Positions 46,103 through 54,486 of a stretch of DNA of 64,000 nucleotides are shown one piece after another. The stretch's first letter is position 1. The number at the start of each line of letters is the position of its first letter. Origin of the DNA: Mycolicibacter heraklionensis (lineage in GTDB: Bacteria > Actinomycetota > Actinomycetes > Mycobacteriales > Mycobacteriaceae); NCBI RefSeq assembly GCF_001021505.1, contig NZ_LDPO01000002.1:124001-188000 (forward strand). The letters run 5' to 3'. Position numbers and translations under genes: made by a program. The notes beneath the pieces are model-generated. The model was given only the letters and a program-made list of their open reading frames with translations, was not told the DNA's origin and made no database searches.

Positions 46103-46409
46103 CAGCGGGTGACAGCGTGGCGTAGTGGACGTTGACCATTCTCGCGTGGTCGGGAATCGGGATCATCGTCCGACCGTCGACTGAGTAATTCTCGATCATT
46201 CCGCCGCCGATATCGCAGGTGTAGTCGGCGCAAACCTCAACGTAGCCTCCCGTCGAGTCCGTTGGGTTTGCCCAGTAGTAGCCGGGCGTGATGTCGTCCG
46301 GAACCAGAAGCGCACCGGTTGATGGCAGGGCGTTGCACGGCGCGGCGAGCAGTATCCCGATTCCTGCGCTGCCTGCGCTAATGAAACTCATGGCCGTTCG
46401 AGCGAACAC
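46095..46409 (-). CDS. Small secreted protein upstream of PASTA lipoprotein
   Basis: A 104-residue exported protein. The GTG at 46409, preceded by GGAGG, gives an Arg n-region and the hydrophobic core SFISAGSAGIGILLAAPCNA. The mature part (LLVPDDITPGYYWANPTDST, GGYVEVCADYTCDIGGGMIE) resembles a small beta-rich domain common in exported mycobacterial proteins, with a Cys pair. An ATG at 46391 is an alternative start. It is coupled to the PASTA lipoprotein gene by an 8-base overlap. Confidence 0.6.
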   Translation of the reverse strand: MFARTAMSFISAGSAGIGILLAAPCNALPSTGALLVPDDITPGYYWANPTDSTGGYVEVCADYTCDIGGGMIENYSVDGRTMIPIPDHARMVNVHYATLSPAGV

Positions 46410-46692
46410 TCCACCTCCAATAGAGTCGGTTCGGTCATAAACATAGACATTCGTGCGGACGCATACTACCCGCTGGGGAGCATCGTTGACATCCGTAAGC
46501 AGATATTCGGTAGGAAAGCGACGCCCGCCGGAAGATGTGGCCGGGCGTCGGTGCGTGCCGCTCGGGACCAGCTCGGGGCTTCCCGGCCTTCCTACGGTTG
46601 CATCGGTCACGCCGTTCGCCATTGTCGCCACGTACGGACCTCAGCGAACCTAGACTCGGCGGCGCCGGGGTTGCGGCAGCCGAGGAGGGCCG

Positions 46693-47256
46693 TTGAGGAA
46701 ATCTGTGCTGGGCGTGCTGGTGCTGCTGTTGTGCGTGTCGGTCGGCTTTCTCTTCTGGACCTCGAACCACCCGCAAGACACCAAGCACGTGCCGGCCAAG
46801 GCTCGCGGACAGTACGAGGACGCATCATCCGGACATGACGGCGGCGTCGGCGGCAACCTCCTCCAACGCGACCCGCTGCAAGAGATTGCGCGCGAGCCCA
46901 GCTACGACGACTGCGAATCGTGCCATCTGCCCTTTGTGCCGTTCTTCGGGACGCGGGCCGGGTTCAACTGCGAAATCAATTACCGGCGAGGAGAACTGCC
47001 CGATGCGGCCTATTGCATGTCGGTAAATCCGTCGCAGCACGTATCGATGGACAGCGACGGGGAGTTGTCGATTTGCCGTGACAGCATCAACTGCTTGTCC
47101 AATCCCCCGTTCGATCAACCGATTCTTCCGTTCGGCCAGAGCGCGGGTGCCGGACCGTTCACCTGCCAGTCGGACGCCAGCGGCGTCACCTGCACTGTGG
47201 AGCCGTCAGGGCGCGGCTTTGTGATCTCAAGTTCGGGTATCGAACCCGTCGGCTGA
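46693..47256 (+). CDS. Exported/anchored Cys-rich protein
   Basis: A 187-residue protein with an N-terminal membrane anchor or signal (RKSVLGVLVLLLCVSVGFLF). The extracytoplasmic part has at least six Cys in pairs (DDCESCHLPF, FNCEINY, AYCMSV, SICRDSINCLSN, FTCQSDASGVTCTVEPSG). The end GVTCTVEPSGRGFVISSSGI is a motif also seen in other exported mycobacterial proteins. The TTG start has GAGGAGGG just upstream. It is divergent from the secreted-protein/PASTA operon. Function unknown. Confidence 0.65.
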   Translation: MRKSVLGVLVLLLCVSVGFLFWTSNHPQDTKHVPAKARGQYEDASSGHDGGVGGNLLQRDPLQEIAREPSYDDCESCHLPFVPFFGTRAGFNCEINYRRGELPDAAYCMSVNPSQHVSMDSDGELSICRDSINCLSNPPFDQPILPFGQSAGAGPFTCQSDASGVTCTVEPSGRGFVISSSGIEPVG

Positions 47257-47268
47257 CGCCGCGTCAGC
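47252..47268. terminator. Bidirectional hairpin spanning two stop codons
   Basis: GCTGAC-GCCGC-GTCAGC forms a perfect 6-base-pair stem. It covers the TGA of the exported-protein gene (47254-47256) and the stop of the convergent ynfA gene (47264-47266). There is no U-tract. Confidence 0.5.
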
Positions 47269-47590
47269 GCGGCGAATACATGATCACGCCCACCCCGATC
47301 AGACAGATCAGTACACCCAGGACGTCGGCACGGTCGGGCCGGAATCCGTCGAACGCCATGCCCCACGCCAGCGAGCCGGCGACGAACACCCCACCGTAGG
47401 CGGCCAGGATCCGGCCGAATTGGGCGTCGGGCTGCAGGGTCGCCACGAAGCCGTACAACCCCAGGGCAATCACCCCGGCACCGGCCCACAGCAGGCCGCG
47501 GTGCTCCCGCACCCCCTGCCACACCAGCCAGGCCCCCCCGATTTCGGCGATAGCAGCCAACACGAACAGCGCGACGGAACGCATCACCAT
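47264..47590 (-). CDS. YnfA/UPF0060 family membrane protein
   Basis: A 108-residue protein with four membrane segments, the YnfA (UPF0060) pattern, distantly related to small multidrug resistance proteins. Landmarks are [40 protein letters not shown] and [18 protein letters not shown]. It matches my memory of M. tuberculosis Rv2639c, which lies elsewhere in that genome. The ATG at 47590 gives the standard length. Transport activity is not established. Confidence 0.88.
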   Translation of the reverse strand: MVMRSVALFVLAAIAEIGGAWLVWQGVREHRGLLWAGAGVIALGLYGFVATLQPDAQFGRILAAYGGVFVAGSLAWGMAFDGFRPDRADVLGVLICLIGVGVIMYSPR

Positions 47591-47654
47591 GAGCGCTGAC
47601 CCTAGACGCAAGCCCCCGACCTGGTGAAACCGCCAACGGCCCAGCTCAGCGGAT

Positions 47655-47660
47655 TAGGCT
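47655..47660 (+). promoter_or_regulatory. Candidate -10 box, leaderless adenylate cyclase mRNA
   Basis: TAGGCT fits TANNNT and ends 7 bases before the GTG at 47668. No ribosome binding site is seen. The same hexamer and spacing occur before the exonuclease gene at 31621. Confidence 0.45.
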
Positions 47661-47667
47661 GTCGGTT

Positions 47668-48978
47668 GTGTCCGTCAAGCGGTTCCTCGCGGTACCGGCC
47701 GAGGCTCAGACCCCCTACCGGCGCACGCACTGCATACCGGCCCGCACCCGGCATTACGCGGCGCGGCTGTCGCAGCGGCTGCGGATCCTCAAGGTGTCCG
47801 CGGGACTGGCGGCGATCATCAGCGCTGGGTGGGGAATGCTGGAGATCTGGGCCGACCCCACCTACTGGTGGATCGGTGCCCTGAACCTGGTGGCCGCCGC
47901 CGCGCTGGCCCTGACTCCGCTGCTCTACCGCTACGGCGAGCTCATCGCGCCGCTGACCTTCGTCGGTATCGCCTACCTGACGACCGCCGTCGTCTGCTGG
48001 GTGGTGGGCACCGGGTCGGGCATCCAGTTCTACTTTCTGGCCTCGGCGTCGATCAGCGTGCTCATTCTCGGCGTGGACCGGATCAAGCTGGCCGCCGTCG
48101 TGGCAGGCATCGGCGCAGCGCTGACCATCGCCCTGCAGTTCCTGGTCCCGGCCGACAACCTGCACCAACCGGAGTGGCTGCACAACCTGTCCTACGTGCT
48201 GGTCGTCGTCTCGGCATGCTTCATGGTGGTCGCCACGGTCTGGTTCGCACTGCGCGAGATCTCCCACGCCGAAGCGGCGATGGAGGCCGAATACGAACGG
48301 TCCGAAGCCCTGCTGGCCAACATCTTGCCCACGGCGGTCGCCGACCGACTGAAGAACCCGGCGGTGGACGTGATCGCCGACAGCTACCCGGACGCCTCGG
48401 TGCTGTTCGCCGACATCGCCGACTTCACCCGACGGGCCAGCCAGACCGACCCGGGGCAACTGGTCGAGTTTCTCAACGAGCTCTACAGCGGGCTGGACCG
48501 GCTCGTCGACCAGCACGGCCTGGAGAAGATCAAGACCAGCGGCGACTCCTACATGGTGGTCAGCGGAGTTCCCGACCCGAGGCCTGATCACCTGCACGCG
48601 CTGGCTCGACTGGCACTGGACATCGCCGCCACCGTCGCCGAACTGCGCGATCCGCTGGGGCGGCCGGTGTCGCTGCGGATCGGGCTGGCCACCGGGCCGG
48701 TGGTGGCCGGCGTCGTCGGTAACCGCCGGTTCTTCTACGACGTGTGGGGCGACGCGGTGAACCTTGCCTCCCGGATGGAGTCGACCGGCACCCAGAACCG
48801 CATCCAAGTGCCGCAAGCGGTCTACGAGCGACTCAACGAGGACTTCGTGTTCGAGGAGCGCGGCGACGTCGAAGTCAAAGGCAAAGGCGTTATGCACACC
48901 TGGTTTCTGGTCGATGCCCGTACCCCGGCCTCACACGGTCCGGCGTCCCGCTCTCTGTCGGCGACCCCCGCGGGCTGA
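47668..48978 (+). CDS. cya: Membrane class III adenylate cyclase (Rv1625c type)
   Basis: A 436-residue enzyme making cAMP from ATP. It has a six-segment membrane anchor (residues about 45-200), a linker helix, and one catalytic domain that must dimerise. The metal Asp is in VLFADIADFT and the substrate-defining Lys in KIKTSGDSYM. DVWGDAVNLASRME supplies the substrate Asp, Asn and catalytic Arg. It resembles half of a mammalian membrane cyclase and corresponds to Rv1625c (recalled). Confidence 0.95.
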   Translation: MSVKRFLAVPAEAQTPYRRTHCIPARTRHYAARLSQRLRILKVSAGLAAIISAGWGMLEIWADPTYWWIGALNLVAAAALALTPLLYRYGELIAPLTFVGIAYLTTAVVCWVVGTGSGIQFYFLASASISVLILGVDRIKLAAVVAGIGAALTIALQFLVPADNLHQPEWLHNLSYVLVVVSACFMVVATVWFALREISHAEAAMEAEYERSEALLANILPTAVADRLKNPAVDVIADSYPDASVLFADIADFTRRASQTDPGQLVEFLNELYSGLDRLVDQHGLEKIKTSGDSYMVVSGVPDPRPDHLHALARLALDIAATVAELRDPLGRPVSLRIGLATGPVVAGVVGNRRFFYDVWGDAVNLASRMESTGTQNRIQVPQAVYERLNEDFVFEERGDVEVKGKGVMHTWFLVDARTPASHGPASRSLSATPAG

Positions 48979-48979
48979 C

Positions 48980-49030
48980 CCGGTGGTTCAGCGAGCCTCG
49001 ACGCAGGAGAGGCGAAGCTGGGACCGCCGC
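48980..49030 (+). repeat. Dispersed hairpin repeat, full copy
   Basis: Stems are CGGTGG with CCGCCG, AGC with GCT, and GCCTC with GAGGC around the loop GACGCAGGA. Relative to the pair at 20402-20506 the inner stem has G-C instead of A-T at its base, which keeps pairing. It starts one base after the adenylate cyclase stop codon. Confidence 0.75.
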
Positions 49031-49100
49031 ACAGATCGGGTGGTCCGACCGGCTTCGGTAGGGTGCCGGATCAGGTCGTCCCACAATGCTGAGGAGCGCA

Positions 49101-50354
49101 ATGACAAGGCTTTTGGCCGTGCTCGGCTCGCTGGCCGGTCTGGCCAACACCATCAATGGTTACCGCCCGCTGACCAAGCGCGGTTATCCGTCGCTGTATG
49201 CGTTCGCCTTCGGCCTGTTCGCCTCGGAGCTGCCGCTGCCGCTCATCGCCGGTCAGTCCGCGGCGTTGGCGGCGTTGACCCGGCGGCTGTCACCGCGGGC
49301 TCGGCGGACCGGCTGGCTGCTGTCGGCGCTCTCGTGGCTGGGCCTGCTGGGGCTGAACTATGCCGGGCGCACCGCCAATAAGCCGCTGACCGCGGCGCTG
49401 GATGCCGAACTCGGTGCAGGACGGCGCACCGAAAGCCGCGACTTGTGGGAGCGGCCGGGCCCGGACGCGGAAATCGCCAAGGCGCCCGGCGTGGTGCGAA
49501 TGATGCGGGTCTACCAGGACTACGCCACCGACTCCGACATCCCCTACGGCGAATACGGCGGCCGCAACACCCTCGATGTGTGGCGGCATCGCGACCTCCC
49601 CCGCGACGGCCGCGCACCGGTTCTCCTCCAGATACCCGGCGGTGCCTGGATGGTGGGAAGCAAACGCGGCCAAGCACATCCGCTGATGGCCCACCTGGTG
49701 GAACGCGGTTGGGTGTGTGTGTCGATCAACTACCGGCTGAGCCCACGTTCCACCTGGCCCGACCACATCATCGACGTCAAGCGGGCCCTGGCATGGACCA
49801 AAGCGCACATCGCCGACTTCGGTGGCGATCCGGACTGGGTCGCGGCGACCGGTGGTTCGGCGGGTGGTCACCTTTGCGCTCTCACCGCGCTGACCGCAAA
49901 CGATCCGCGTTTTCAGCCGGGTTTCGCCGACGCGGACACCAGCGTGCGCGCGGCGGTGCCGTTCTACGGGATCTATGACTTCACCGGCGAGACCGGGCTG
50001 CATCCGCTGCTGACCCCGGCATTGGGGGCCTACGTGTTCAAGCAGAGCCGGCGGCGCTTCCCGGACACCTACCGGGACGCCTCCCCGATGACGTATTTAT
50101 CTTCCGAAGCCCCACCCTTTTTCGTGCTGCACGGAACCAATGATTCGTTGGTGCCGGTGGAGCAGGGCCGCGCATTCGCCGACCGGCTGCGGGAGATCAG
50201 CACGAGCCCGGTGGTCTATGCCGAGTTGCCATTGGCTCAGCACGCGTTCGACATCTTCGGCTCGCCCCGGGCTGCGCACACCGCCGTAGCCGTCGAGCAG
50301 TTCCTGGCCGAGATCTACGCCCGCCAGACCACGCAGGTCATCTCCAGTCGCTGA
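49101..50354 (+). CDS. Alpha/beta hydrolase esterase (HSL-like Lip family)
   Basis: A 417-residue protein. The N-terminal 115 residues include two hydrophobic segments, followed by an alpha/beta-hydrolase domain. The Ser nucleophile is in AATGGSAGGHLCAL, the oxyanion region reads LLQIPGGAWMVGSK (HGG degenerated to PGG), Asp is in VLHGTNDSLVPV and His in LAQHAFDIF. It resembles mycobacterial LipM/LipO-type esterases. The ATG at 49101 has GAGGAG upstream. The substrate is unknown. Confidence 0.85.
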   Translation: MTRLLAVLGSLAGLANTINGYRPLTKRGYPSLYAFAFGLFASELPLPLIAGQSAALAALTRRLSPRARRTGWLLSALSWLGLLGLNYAGRTANKPLTAALDAELGAGRRTESRDLWERPGPDAEIAKAPGVVRMMRVYQDYATDSDIPYGEYGGRNTLDVWRHRDLPRDGRAPVLLQIPGGAWMVGSKRGQAHPLMAHLVERGWVCVSINYRLSPRSTWPDHIIDVKRALAWTKAHIADFGGDPDWVAATGGSAGGHLCALTALTANDPRFQPGFADADTSVRAAVPFYGIYDFTGETGLHPLLTPALGAYVFKQSRRRFPDTYRDASPMTYLSSEAPPFFVLHGTNDSLVPVEQGRAFADRLREISTSPVVYAELPLAQHAFDIFGSPRAAHTAVAVEQFLAEIYARQTTQVISSR

Positions 50355-50404
50355 ACGGCAGCCAATACCCGGCCGGAATGCGGTATCTGTGCCAGACTGC
50401 GGCC

Positions 50405-50995
50405 ATGGAAACAACGGTTTCGAGCCTGCTGCCGAATCTGTGGAAGTCGACACTGGTCTCCGGTGTCTTGGCCCTCGTCTTGGGTGTGCTGGTCTTGGTC
50501 TGGCCGGGCCGGTCCATCCTTGCTGCTGCGGTGCTGTTCGGTGTGTACCTGGTGGTCACCGGAATCGCCCAGTTGATCTTCGCTTTCAGCCTGCCCGTCA
50601 TGTCCGCCGGCGGGCGGGTGCTGCTGTTCCTCAGCGGCACCGCGTCGGTGATCCTGGCCGTCCTGTGTTTCCGGCACTTCAACTCCGACGAAGAAGCCTT
50701 GGCGGTGCTCCTGCTGGCGATTTGGATCGCAGTCGGCTTCATCTTCCGCGGGGTGGCGACCGCCGTCGCGGCCATCAGCGACCCGGCGCTGCCGGGCCGG
50801 GGTTGGCAGATCTTCATGGGCGTCATCAGTCTGCTGGCCGGTCTGGTGACGTTGGCATCGCCGTTCGCGTCGCTGTGGGTGCTGGCGGTCGTCGTCGGCA
50901 GCTGGCTGATCGTCATCGGCGTCGTCGAGATCGCCACCGCGCTCAAGATTCGGAGCGCATCCCGCGAGGTCGCCACCGCGCTGTCGGCCGGATAG
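50405..50995 (+). CDS. HdeD family (DUF308) membrane protein
   Basis: A 196-residue membrane protein with six short hydrophobic segments arranged as DUF308 repeats (LVSGVLALVLGVLVLVWPGR; FMGVISLLAGLVTLASPF). HdeD in E. coli is linked to acid resistance; the function in mycobacteria is unknown. The ATG at 50405 was chosen over a GTG-type start further up because it starts just before the conserved region. Confidence 0.85.
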   Translation: METTVSSLLPNLWKSTLVSGVLALVLGVLVLVWPGRSILAAAVLFGVYLVVTGIAQLIFAFSLPVMSAGGRVLLFLSGTASVILAVLCFRHFNSDEEALAVLLLAIWIAVGFIFRGVATAVAAISDPALPGRGWQIFMGVISLLAGLVTLASPFASLWVLAVVVGSWLIVIGVVEIATALKIRSASREVATALSAG

Positions 50996-50998
50996 CCT

Positions 50999-51028
50999 GC
51001 GCCTAACGTGCGGCGGCCCCCTAGGCGC
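50999..51028 (+). terminator. Long-loop hairpin after HdeD-like gene
   Basis: GCGCCTA (50999-51005) and TAGGCGC (51022-51028) are perfect 7-base inverted arms around a 16-base GC-rich loop. It begins 4 bases after the stop codon and probably ends transcription of the HdeD-like gene. Confidence 0.45.
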
Positions 51029-51097
51029 TGTCGCGGGTACCCTTGAGTCCTGATCCGTTTTCACACCTGCCTAAAGCTCTGATGTGGAGTCTGCTCA

Positions 51098-51661
51098 ATG
51101 CCCGAGTCCGGCATGCCCTCGCTGTCGCCCGAGTCTCAGCCGTCCTGGCCGTCGCCCGGCGGTAGCTACCCTCCGCCGGGCTATCCGTACCCGTATCCGG
51201 CGCCCGGGCAATACCCCGGCTATCCCCCGCCCGGGGCGGCTCCGATACTCAAGAACGGTGCGGGCATCGCGGCCCTGATCGTGGCGATCGCCGGCATTGT
51301 GACCGCGCTGTCGGTGGTCGGTGGCGTCGGACTGGGCCTGGCGGCCATCGTGCTCGGATTCATCGGGCGCGGCCGAGCCAAGCGGGGGGAAGCCGACAAC
51401 GGCGGCGTCGCACTCGCCGGGATCGTCTTGGGCGCGCTTGCGGTGATCGCCGGTATTGGCTGCATCTTTGTCTATGTCGGAATCTGGCGGACCGCTGGCG
51501 GCGGCGACTACGTGGCGTGCATGACGAAGGCCGGCTCGGACACCGACGCCCAGCAGCAGTGCACCGAACGATTCCGTGAGCACTTCGAGAACACCTTCGG
51601 CAGCGGTGCCGACGCCCCGATGGTGCAGGAGGAATCGGACACCGCGCTGATGCCGGCCTAG
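51098..51661 (+). CDS. DUF4190 membrane protein
   Basis: A 187-residue protein. The N-terminus is Pro/Gly/Tyr-rich (about 45 residues). The DUF4190 core has two membrane segments (GAGIAALIVAIAGIVTALSV; VALAGIVLGALAVIAGIG) with the family GRGRAKRGEADN loop between them. A short extracytoplasmic tail has a Cys pair (VACMTKAG, QQCTERF). Function is unknown. GGAG lies 9 bases before the ATG. The last 4 bases overlap the convergent thioesterase gene. Confidence 0.85.
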   Translation: MPESGMPSLSPESQPSWPSPGGSYPPPGYPYPYPAPGQYPGYPPPGAAPILKNGAGIAALIVAIAGIVTALSVVGGVGLGLAAIVLGFIGRGRAKRGEADNGGVALAGIVLGALAVIAGIGCIFVYVGIWRTAGGGDYVACMTKAGSDTDAQQQCTERFREHFENTFGSGADAPMVQEESDTALMPA

Positions 51662-52536
51662 CGCTTGGAGCTGGGGAAGTACTTCAGCACGCCTTCCTGT
51701 GTGACGGTGGCCAGCAGTTGCCCGGATCGGTCGAAGAAGTGTCCGGTGCCCAATCCGCGGGAGTCCGTTGCCACCGGTGACGACGTCGCATACAGCACCC
51801 AGTCGTCGAACCGTACCGGCCGGTGAAACCACACCGTGTGGTTGGCGCTGGCCGCGAAGATCCGGTCGAAGCCCCACGACAACCCGTGGGTGGTGATGAT
51901 CGAATCGAGCACCGTGGTGTCCGACGAATAGACCATCATCGCGGTGTGCAGCAGCTGGTCCTCGGGGATCACTCCGTCGGCCTTGACCCAAACCCGATTG
52001 TGGCCGAGCTGTCCGCCCTTATCGCGCATCACCCAGGCCGGGTCGTTGGTATAGCGCCACTCGATCGGGTGGGGCGCCTTCACGAAACCCGGGACGACTT
52101 CCTCGTAGCCACTGAGTAGTTCGCGCAGCCTGGGCAGCGTCTCCGGCTCGGCGACCGCGGGCGCCTCCACGCTGTGCTCGAGTCCGCTCCCCCCGGAGAG
52201 GTAGGAAACCATTGAGGTGGCGATCAAAGTGTCGCCCTGCATCGCGTCGACGCGGCGATTGGCGAACCGGCGTTCGTCGCGTAGCCGGTGCACCCGGAAT
52301 TCGATGTCGCGGGCCGGATCACCACCATTGATGAAATGGACCGACAGCGCACCGGGCGGCAGGTGCTCGGCCACTGTGCGGCTGGCCGCGACGAACGACT
52401 GTGCCATCAATTGACCGCCGAAGGTGCGCAACGGTGTCTTGCTCGGGTGCGATCCGACGAAGACGTCGTCGTCGACACCCGTGAGATCCAGTACGGCCAG
52501 CAGCTCCTCGAGATCCGTGTTCGGCTCGGACGACAC
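51658..52536 (-). CDS. tesB: Acyl-CoA thioesterase II (TesB)
   Basis: A 292-residue double-hotdog TesB-type thioesterase that hydrolyses acyl-CoA to free acid and CoA. Conserved points are KTPLRTFGGQLMAQSFVAAS in the first hotdog, and HTAMMVYSSDTTVLDSI, SANHTVWFHRPVRFDDW and TVTQEGVLKY in the second. The start shares the base at 52536 with the pykA stop, so it is coupled to pykA. It corresponds to Rv1618 (recalled). Confidence 0.93.
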   Translation of the reverse strand: MSSEPNTDLEELLAVLDLTGVDDDVFVGSHPSKTPLRTFGGQLMAQSFVAASRTVAEHLPPGALSVHFINGGDPARDIEFRVHRLRDERRFANRRVDAMQGDTLIATSMVSYLSGGSGLEHSVEAPAVAEPETLPRLRELLSGYEEVVPGFVKAPHPIEWRYTNDPAWVMRDKGGQLGHNRVWVKADGVIPEDQLLHTAMMVYSSDTTVLDSIITTHGLSWGFDRIFAASANHTVWFHRPVRFDDWVLYATSSPVATDSRGLGTGHFFDRSGQLLATVTQEGVLKYFPSSKR

Positions 52537-53954
52537 TAGATGTCGTCCTCCCCGATCCGGTGCACGTGAATCATGTTGGTCGAGCCCTCGGTTCCCGGCG
52601 GCGCGCCTGCGACGATGACCATCAGATCACCGCGCTCGTAGCGACCCAGATCCAGCAGGGCCTTGTCCACCTGGCGGATCATGCCGTCGGTCGTGTGTGC
52701 CTGCGGGACGATGAATGTCTCGGTGCCCCAGGTCATCGCCAACTGGCTGCGGATCTCGGGCAGCGCGGTGAACGCCAACAGCGGCAGCGGAGTGTGCAGG
52801 CGGGCCAGCCGGCGCACGGTGTCCCCCGACTGGGTGAACGCCACCAGCGCCTTGGCGTCCAGGCGCTCGCCGATCTCCCGCGCGGCAAACGAGATGACGC
52901 CGCGCTTGGTACGCGGAATGTGCGTCAACGGCGGTGCCGCAGTGGAGTTCTGCTCCACCGCACAGATGATCCGGCTCATGGTCCGCACGGCGTCGAGGGC
53001 GTGTTTGCCCACCGCGGTCTCCCCGGACAGCATCACCGCGTCGGCGCCGTCGAGCACTGCGTTGGCCACGTCGGAGGCCTCGGCCCGGGTGGGCCGGAAG
53101 TTTTCGATCATCGACTCCAGCATCTGGGTCGCCACGATCACCGGGCGCGCGTTCTCGCGTGCCACTTGGATGACGCGCTTCTGCACCAGCGGCACCTCTT
53201 CGAGTGCCAGCTCCACGCCCAGGTCACCTCGGGCCACCATGACCGCGTCGAAGGCCAGGACCACAGCCTCGAGATTCTCGATGGCTTCCGGCTTCTCCAT
53301 TTTGGCGATCACCGGAACGCGGCGGCCGACCCGGTCCATCACCTCGTGCACCAGTTCCACGTCCGACGGTGAGCGCACGAACGACAGCGCCACGATGTCG
53401 ACGCCGAGCTTCAGCGCGAACTCCAGGTCGTCGATGTCCTTCTCCGACAGCGCCGGCGCGGAGACGTTCATGCCCGGCAGCGACATGCCCTTGTGGTTGC
53501 TGACGGGACCACCCTCGGTGACCGTGCAGACCACGTCGTTGCCGTCGATGTGCTCCACGACCAGCCCGACCTTGCCGTCGTCGACCAGCACCCGGTCGCC
53601 CGGGGCGGCATCGGCAGCCAGCTGCTTGTAGGTGGTCGACACCCGGTCGTGGTCGCCGGGGCAGTCCTCGACGGTGATACGCACCGTTTCGCCGTTCGCC
53701 CAGTAGGTGGGGCCGTCGGCGAAACGCCCCAATCGGATCTTGGGGCCTTGAAGGTCGGCGAGCACACCGACTGCTCGCCCGGTGGCGTCCGAGGCGCTGC
53801 GCACCCACTCGTAGGACGCCTGGTGGTCTTCGTGAGCACCGTGGCTGAAGTTCAGGCGGGCCACGTCCATGCCCGCGTCGACCAATGCCCGGACCATCTC
53901 CGCGGAGTGGGTCGCAGGACCAAGAGTGCAGACGATCTTTCCGCGTCTATTCAC
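52536..53954 (-). CDS. pykA: Pyruvate kinase
   Basis: A 472-residue pyruvate kinase, converting phosphoenolpyruvate and ADP to pyruvate and ATP in glycolysis. It begins RGKIVCTLGPATHSAEMV, has MDVARLNFSHGAHEDH (substrate Arg/Asn/Ser), and the signature IAKMEKPEAIENLE with the catalytic Lys. MVARGDLGVELALEEVP provides metal ligands. A C-terminal allosteric domain follows. Full length and intact. It is followed by tesB on the same strand. Confidence 0.97.
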   Translation of the reverse strand: MNRRGKIVCTLGPATHSAEMVRALVDAGMDVARLNFSHGAHEDHQASYEWVRSASDATGRAVGVLADLQGPKIRLGRFADGPTYWANGETVRITVEDCPGDHDRVSTTYKQLAADAAPGDRVLVDDGKVGLVVEHIDGNDVVCTVTEGGPVSNHKGMSLPGMNVSAPALSEKDIDDLEFALKLGVDIVALSFVRSPSDVELVHEVMDRVGRRVPVIAKMEKPEAIENLEAVVLAFDAVMVARGDLGVELALEEVPLVQKRVIQVARENARPVIVATQMLESMIENFRPTRAEASDVANAVLDGADAVMLSGETAVGKHALDAVRTMSRIICAVEQNSTAAPPLTHIPRTKRGVISFAAREIGERLDAKALVAFTQSGDTVRRLARLHTPLPLLAFTALPEIRSQLAMTWGTETFIVPQAHTTDGMIRQVDKALLDLGRYERGDLMVIVAGAPPGTEGSTNMIHVHRIGEDDI

Positions 53955-54045
53955 GGCGCCAGCATAGTCGGGCCGGCTGAGCTGCCTTCCTCAGGAATGG
54001 TTGCCGCAAGCGAAAAACCGTGTGACGCACGGGTGCGGCGGCCGA

Positions 54046-54441
54046 TCAGGTGACGTCGCGCAGCGGTCGACCCTGCTTGTCGTGCACCCGCCCGGTCAGC
54101 ATCAGGATCGCGTCGACGACACCCCAGACGAACGGCACGACGATCCCAAGCCCGTATGTGGTGATGGTGGCCAACACACCGATCGACAGCTGCACCAAGC
54201 CCAGGCCGGTCTGCCCCAGGTACATGCGACCGAACCCGAGAAAACCGAAGAACCCCAACAGCTGTAGCAGCGCGGCGGTGACTTTCGACTTCGGCGAGTA
54301 GGGCTGCCCAGTCCTCGGATGACGGCCGTAGGGCGCCCAGATGTCCGGGTAGCCCGGATAAAAGCCCGGATAGCCCGGCGGTGGCGGGTAGGGCTGTCCC
54401 CCGCCCTGCGGGCCCGCGGGGGGCCACGACGGAACGGTCAT
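54046..54441 (-). CDS. TM2 domain-containing protein
   Basis: A 131-residue protein. The N-terminus is rich in Pro, Gly and Tyr (about 50 residues). A TM2 domain of two membrane segments follows (LLQLLGFFGFLGFGRMYLG; GIVVPFVWGVVDAILMLTG) with the DxR-like RMYLGQTGLG loop. Function is unknown. It lies between lgt and pykA on the same strand. Confidence 0.88.
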   Translation of the reverse strand: MTVPSWPPAGPQGGGQPYPPPPGYPGFYPGYPDIWAPYGRHPRTGQPYSPKSKVTAALLQLLGFFGFLGFGRMYLGQTGLGLVQLSIGVLATITTYGLGIVVPFVWGVVDAILMLTGRVHDKQGRPLRDVT

Positions 54442-54486
54442 GTCTGCAGCATGCCAGAAATGTCAGATAGGGCGCGTGGCCCGCGA

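Larger units (their letters stand above)
42462..47251. mobile_element. Decayed phage-like island next to the tRNA
   Basis: Between the tRNA and the core gene ynfA lies 4.8 kb that does not fit the surrounding core order. It holds a frameshifted HNH nuclease, a truncated terminase large subunit, a small membrane protein, a gene of about 50% G+C, and an operon of exported proteins. HNH plus terminase is the standard neighbourhood of phage packaging modules, and a tRNA 3' end is a common integration site. No intact integrase and no second copy of the tRNA 3' end could be seen. The boundaries are approximate, and the exported genes at its right end may be native. Confidence 0.65.

Noticed and set aside
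46600..47660. attR copy of the tRNA 3' end
   Set aside because: I looked for GTTCGAATCTCACCGAGGGC and shorter parts of it in and after the island and found none; a degenerate copy cannot be excluded without alignment.
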